64,000 nucleotides of DNA. Source: Secundilactobacillus silagei JCM 19001 (GTDB lineage Bacteria; Bacillota; Bacilli; Lactobacillales; Lactobacillaceae). Where the stretch lies: the NCBI RefSeq assembly GCF_002217945.1, contig NZ_BCMG01000011.1:1-64000 (forward strand), read 5' to 3'. A model generated the notes under the pieces. The model had not been told where the DNA came from, ran no database searches, and worked only from the letters and a program-made list of their open reading frames with translations. The first letter of the stretch is position 1, and the number at the start of each line of letters is the position of its first letter. A program made the position numbers and the translations under genes. Below, piece by piece: positions 61,452-64,000 of the stretch.

Positions 61452-62195
61452 ATGACAATTGAAAACAAGATCGTAGTTATCACCGGAGCATCATCAGGAA
61501 TTGGTGAGGCCAGTGCCAAACTGTTAGCGAGTCATGGTGCCAAAGTGGTACTCGGTGCTCGGCGCAAAGAACGGTTGGAAAACATTGCAGCTGACATTCA
61601 AGCCCAGGGCGGTCAAGCGGCTTATCGGGTTACCGATGTCACAAAACCAGCGGATCTTATCGCTCTGGTTGAGTTAGCTAAGCAAGCGTTCGGCGGCATC
61701 GATGTCATCTTCAACAATGCTGGTATTATGCCAACATCACCGATCAGTGCACTAAAAATTGACGATTGGAACGCCATGATTGACGTCAATCTCAAAGGTG
61801 TGTTGAATGGCGTTGCCGCAGTGATGCCGAGTTTCACCCAACAAAAGCACGGACAGATTATTACCACTTCTTCGGTTGCCGGGATTAAAAGCTTCATTGG
61901 TTCTGGGGTGTACGGAGCCACTAAATTTGCGGTTCGCAACTTCATGGAAGTTATTCGAATGGAGAGTGTCAAAGAGCAGACCAACATCCGGACAACTAGC
62001 CTGTACCCTGCCGCAATCAATACAGAATTGTTGAACACGATCACCGATGCCAATTCTTTAAAAGGAATGAACGCACTCTATGAAGCAGTTGGTATTAGTC
62101 CGGAAGCTGTAGCTCGGGTAGTTGACTTTGCGATCGCTCAACCAGACGATGTCAACGTCAATGAATTTACTATCTATCCAACAGCACAAGCCTAG
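61452..62195 (+). CDS. Short-chain dehydrogenase/reductase (classical SDR)
   Basis: NADP-type oxidoreductase of 247 residues. TGASSGIGEASAKLL cofactor motif, GARRKERLE (basic residues favour NADPH), NNAGIMP, catalytic Ser in TTSSVAG, YGATK (YxxxK). It belongs to the YdfG/serine dehydrogenase-like branch. I start at ATG 61452 behind GGAGCGG; an in-frame ATG at 61437 has its Shine-Dalgarno too close. First gene of a five- or six-gene operon. Confidence 0.93.
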   Translation: MTIENKIVVITGASSGIGEASAKLLASHGAKVVLGARRKERLENIAADIQAQGGQAAYRVTDVTKPADLIALVELAKQAFGGIDVIFNNAGIMPTSPISALKIDDWNAMIDVNLKGVLNGVAAVMPSFTQQKHGQIITTSSVAGIKSFIGSGVYGATKFAVRNFMEVIRMESVKEQTNIRTTSLYPAAINTELLNTITDANSLKGMNALYEAVGISPEAVARVVDFAIAQPDDVNVNEFTIYPTAQA

Positions 62196-62251
62196 TCACC
62201 ACTGAAAAAATAGAAGCCAATCAAACAACATATAAGAAAGAGGATTTTAAA

Positions 62252-62890
62252 TTGAAAAAAGTTATTTTATTAGGCGCTACCAGTAACATTTCACGATATC
62301 TAATTCCACGTCTCTTAAAAGAAGACGATATTGAACTAACGCTATTCGCCCGGCAGGCAACAAGTCGTCTTGCCCAGTACGCCAATCAACCAAGAGTAAC
62401 CCTTGTCAACGGTAACTGGAACGACGAGCAAGATCTAGTGACGGCAATTGAGGGCCAAGATATCGTCTATCTGGCAACCGGTCACTTTACCATTGCCAAC
62501 CAGAAAATTGTTACTGCCATGAAGCAGACCGAAGTGGACCGGATTATCATTGCCGGTGGCCTTGGCATCTACGATGAAGTAACTGGTAAATTTGGTTCCT
62601 GGAACGCCCGAATGATGGGCGATTATACCGAGATAAAACGGGCAGCTTTAGTATTTGACGATAGTCATCTCAACTATACGTTTCTACGCATGGCCTGGTT
62701 GTACAACAATGATCAGCATCTCGACTACAAAATAATTCCCAAAGGTGCAGACTTTGTCGATACCCAAGTCACCCGACAAGCGGTTGCCAGATTGATCACT
62801 GAAATCATTTTGGACCCCACACTTTACGAGCGAACCAGCATTGGTGTGGCCGAGCCCAATACTGCTTGGGACAAACCATCATTTTACTAG
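62252..62890 (+). CDS. NAD(P)H-binding SDR-a5-like protein
   Basis: A 212-residue atypical SDR. KKVILLGATSNISRYLIPRLL is the Rossmann start, but the usual GxxGxxG is changed to GATSNIS. DIVYLATG and RIIIAGGLGIYDEV fit the NAD(P)-binding (PF13460) group. The start is TTG at 62252 behind AGAGG. Lies 56 bases after the SDR gene in the same operon. Probable flavin or quinone-related reductase; not certain. Confidence 0.85.
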   Translation: MKKVILLGATSNISRYLIPRLLKEDDIELTLFARQATSRLAQYANQPRVTLVNGNWNDEQDLVTAIEGQDIVYLATGHFTIANQKIVTAMKQTEVDRIIIAGGLGIYDEVTGKFGSWNARMMGDYTEIKRAALVFDDSHLNYTFLRMAWLYNNDQHLDYKIIPKGADFVDTQVTRQAVARLITEIILDPTLYERTSIGVAEPNTAWDKPSFY

Positions 62891-62900
62891 GAGGTGCAAA

Positions 62901-63392
62901 ATGAAAATCAAAGTTGCACTTGAAAACGGGTATTTACCACAAATTTACACCCGCAAAGCATTAATCAAACAAAGCGGTCAGCCAATTGTCTCCTTTCCAA
63001 TTTCCTGCGTTTATTTGCCGAAATAGACCAACTCATTGGCAATCAGTCTGATTGACTATGATGCTGTTCCGAGAACTGGCTTCCCCTTCATTCATTGGCT
63101 TGCTGCAAACATTCCAGTGAGCCAAGAAATATCCGCGGATTTTAGTCGCCGGTATAAGGGACCACAAGGCCAAAATTCCTGGATGTCTCGCTTTTATGCT
63201 TTAGATGATTCATACTTCATGGACCATTATGCTGGACCAAATCCGCCAGAAATCCCTCATCGTTATACCCTAACTATGTATGCACTAAGCAGGAACACAA
63301 CTCTGAAAAACGGATTCTATTACAACGAATTTTTAGACCAGTTAGAAAACTGTGTGCTAGATGAAGCACGGCTACAAATCCTTGCTTTATAG
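62901..63392 (+). pseudogene. YbhB/YbcL-family (PEBP) gene interrupted by an in-frame TAG
   Basis: Phosphatidylethanolamine-binding protein-like gene. From ATG 62901 (behind AGGAGGTG) the frame reads MKIKVALENGYLPQIYTRKA ... SFPISCVYLPK and stops at TAG 63024-63026. The same frame then continues uninterrupted as TNSLAISLIDYDAVPRTGF, FIHWLAANIP, PPEIPHRYTLTMYAL to 63392. The two halves are the N- and C-terminal parts of one PEBP domain of about 163 residues, so a single substitution (GAG, CAG or AAG to TAG) broke it. Neighbouring genes appear intact. Confidence 0.9.
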
Positions 63393-63412
63393 CATCCGAA
63401 AGGAAAAATAAT

Positions 63413-63820
63413 ATGAACAACAAAACAGAAGTCACTCATGGACTATTTGATATAGGCAATTTAAACACCGCATTTGTCAACAACTTTGTCGGCGATAGTT
63501 ATCATAACTCACTGGTGAAAGAGACCAATATTCCGGTCACTGTCAGCAATGTTTTCTTCGAACCGGGAGCGAGAAATAACTGGGATATCCACCATAATGG
63601 CTACCAGATCTTACTGGTTACTGGCGGTGAAGGCTGGTATCAAGAAGACGACCATTCAGCACAGAAACTGCATTCTGGTGATGTGGTAATTACGCACGAG
63701 GGAGTTAAACACTGGCATGGTGCAACCCAGAATAACTGGTTTAGCCATGTCGCTATCACGGCGGGTACACCAATTTGGCTGGAACCAGTTAACAACGAAG
63801 ACTATCAACAACTAAACTAG
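63413..63820 (+). CDS. Cupin domain protein
   Basis: A 135-residue single-domain cupin. Motif 1 is NNWDIHHNGYQILLVTGGEGWYQ (His pairs), motif 2 is LHSGDVVITHEGVKHWHG, giving the metal-binding His/Gln set. It resembles the cupins that accompany carboxymuconolactone decarboxylase-like genes in such redox operons. It follows the PEBP remnant by 20 bases. Function unknown; probably a small-molecule enzyme or sensor. Confidence 0.88.
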   Translation: MNNKTEVTHGLFDIGNLNTAFVNNFVGDSYHNSLVKETNIPVTVSNVFFEPGARNNWDIHHNGYQILLVTGGEGWYQEDDHSAQKLHSGDVVITHEGVKHWHGATQNNWFSHVAITAGTPIWLEPVNNEDYQQLN

Positions 63821-63831
63821 GAGGCTACACA

Positions 63832-64000
63832 ATGGTTAAAATTAAAATGATCGTAAACGGTAATACTCTGATTGCTGATTTCGAAAATAACGCGACAGCA
63901 AACGCCCTACTTAATTTAATGCCCACGCAATTACCGATGCTTAATCTGTATTCACGTGAATTAACTTATCGGTTTAAACAAGCTTTACCAGCAAATGACA
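63832..64000 (+). CDS. Cyclophilin-like fold protein, truncated by window end
   Basis: The first 56 codons of a gene starting at ATG 63832 behind AGGAGG. The visible sequence KIKMIVNGNTLIADFENNATANALLNLMP and LNLYSRELTYRFKQALPA fits the cyclophilin-like (PF18050-type) small proteins common in these oxidoreductase operons. It is 11 bases after the cupin gene. The 3' end lies outside the window. Confidence 0.75.
   Translation, partial: MVKIKMIVNGNTLIADFENNATANALLNLMPTQLPMLNLYSRELTYRFKQALPAND

Overview
The window is bacterial chromosome from the family Lactobacillaceae (order Lactobacillales). The evidence is a 316-residue, Lactobacillus casei-length thymidylate synthase next to a 162-residue DHFR, low-GC Firmicute gene orders (ypbB-recS-LysM-cmk-rpsA-der-hup; topA-xerC-hslV-hslU; parE-parC; ypmR-ypmS-yozE), strong GGAGG ribosome binding sites with frequent TTG and GTG starts, and a XerS-type recombinase. 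The genus cannot be fixed from the sequence alone. No rRNA, tRNA, CRISPR array, intact insertion sequence or prophage is visible.

Layout. Positions 1-15,430 are a dense housekeeping block: riboflavin uptake (ribU), DNA repair (ypbB-like, recS), a LysM cell-wall protein, cmk, ribosomal protein S1, Der GTPase, HU, a TPR protein, a YitT membrane protein, then cca, an ABC-F protein, thyA and folA. Positions 15,430-21,340 hold a branched-chain amino acid importer (livJHMGF plus a CBS-ACT protein). It is preceded by a strong promoter, a 30-codon leader peptide with clustered Leu/Val codons, and a transcription attenuator. Positions 21,350-25,080 return to core genes, including an SGNH hydrolase gene cut by an in-frame stop. 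Positions 25,124-26,888 carry a branched-chain amino acid exporter (azlCD) facing an XRE-cupin regulator across a palindrome. Positions 27,257-45,300 are mostly core: rbgA, rnhB, dprA, topA, xerC, hslVU, an alcohol dehydrogenase, an aldose epimerase homologue, plsY, parEC, a LysR regulator, ppaC and msrB. The msrB stop codon lies inside a perfect three-copy 27-bp tandem repeat.

Positions 45,823-47,005 are about 1.2 kb of AT-rich, gene-poor DNA with a perfect 16-bp inverted repeat, leading to a MarR regulator and an NmrA-type oxidoreductase. Then come cls, folD, a PAP2 phosphatase, a GT-C-like membrane glycosyltransferase and xerS. The most unusual region is 53,860-56,190. A perfect LexA-type box overlaps the xerS promoter. 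Just downstream of xerS, a mazEF-like toxin-antitoxin pair is bracketed by two 121-bp direct repeats, each containing a 31-bp dif-like core followed by a terminator. The mazEF promoter itself lies inside a perfect 23-bp-arm palindrome.

Positions 56,190-64,000 are accessory: small membrane and secreted proteins, then two divergent regulator/oxidoreductase modules (TetR with SDR and NTF2-like genes; LysR with an SDR, NAD(P)-binding, PEBP, cupin and cyclophilin-like operon). The PEBP gene carries a second in-frame stop. The last gene runs off the window.

The genes connect functionally at three points. Import and export of branched-chain amino acids each have their own apparent control element. 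Thymidylate synthase and DHFR act in one folate cycle, with FolD elsewhere in the window. Chromosome topology and segregation are served by topA, parEC, xerC and xerS.
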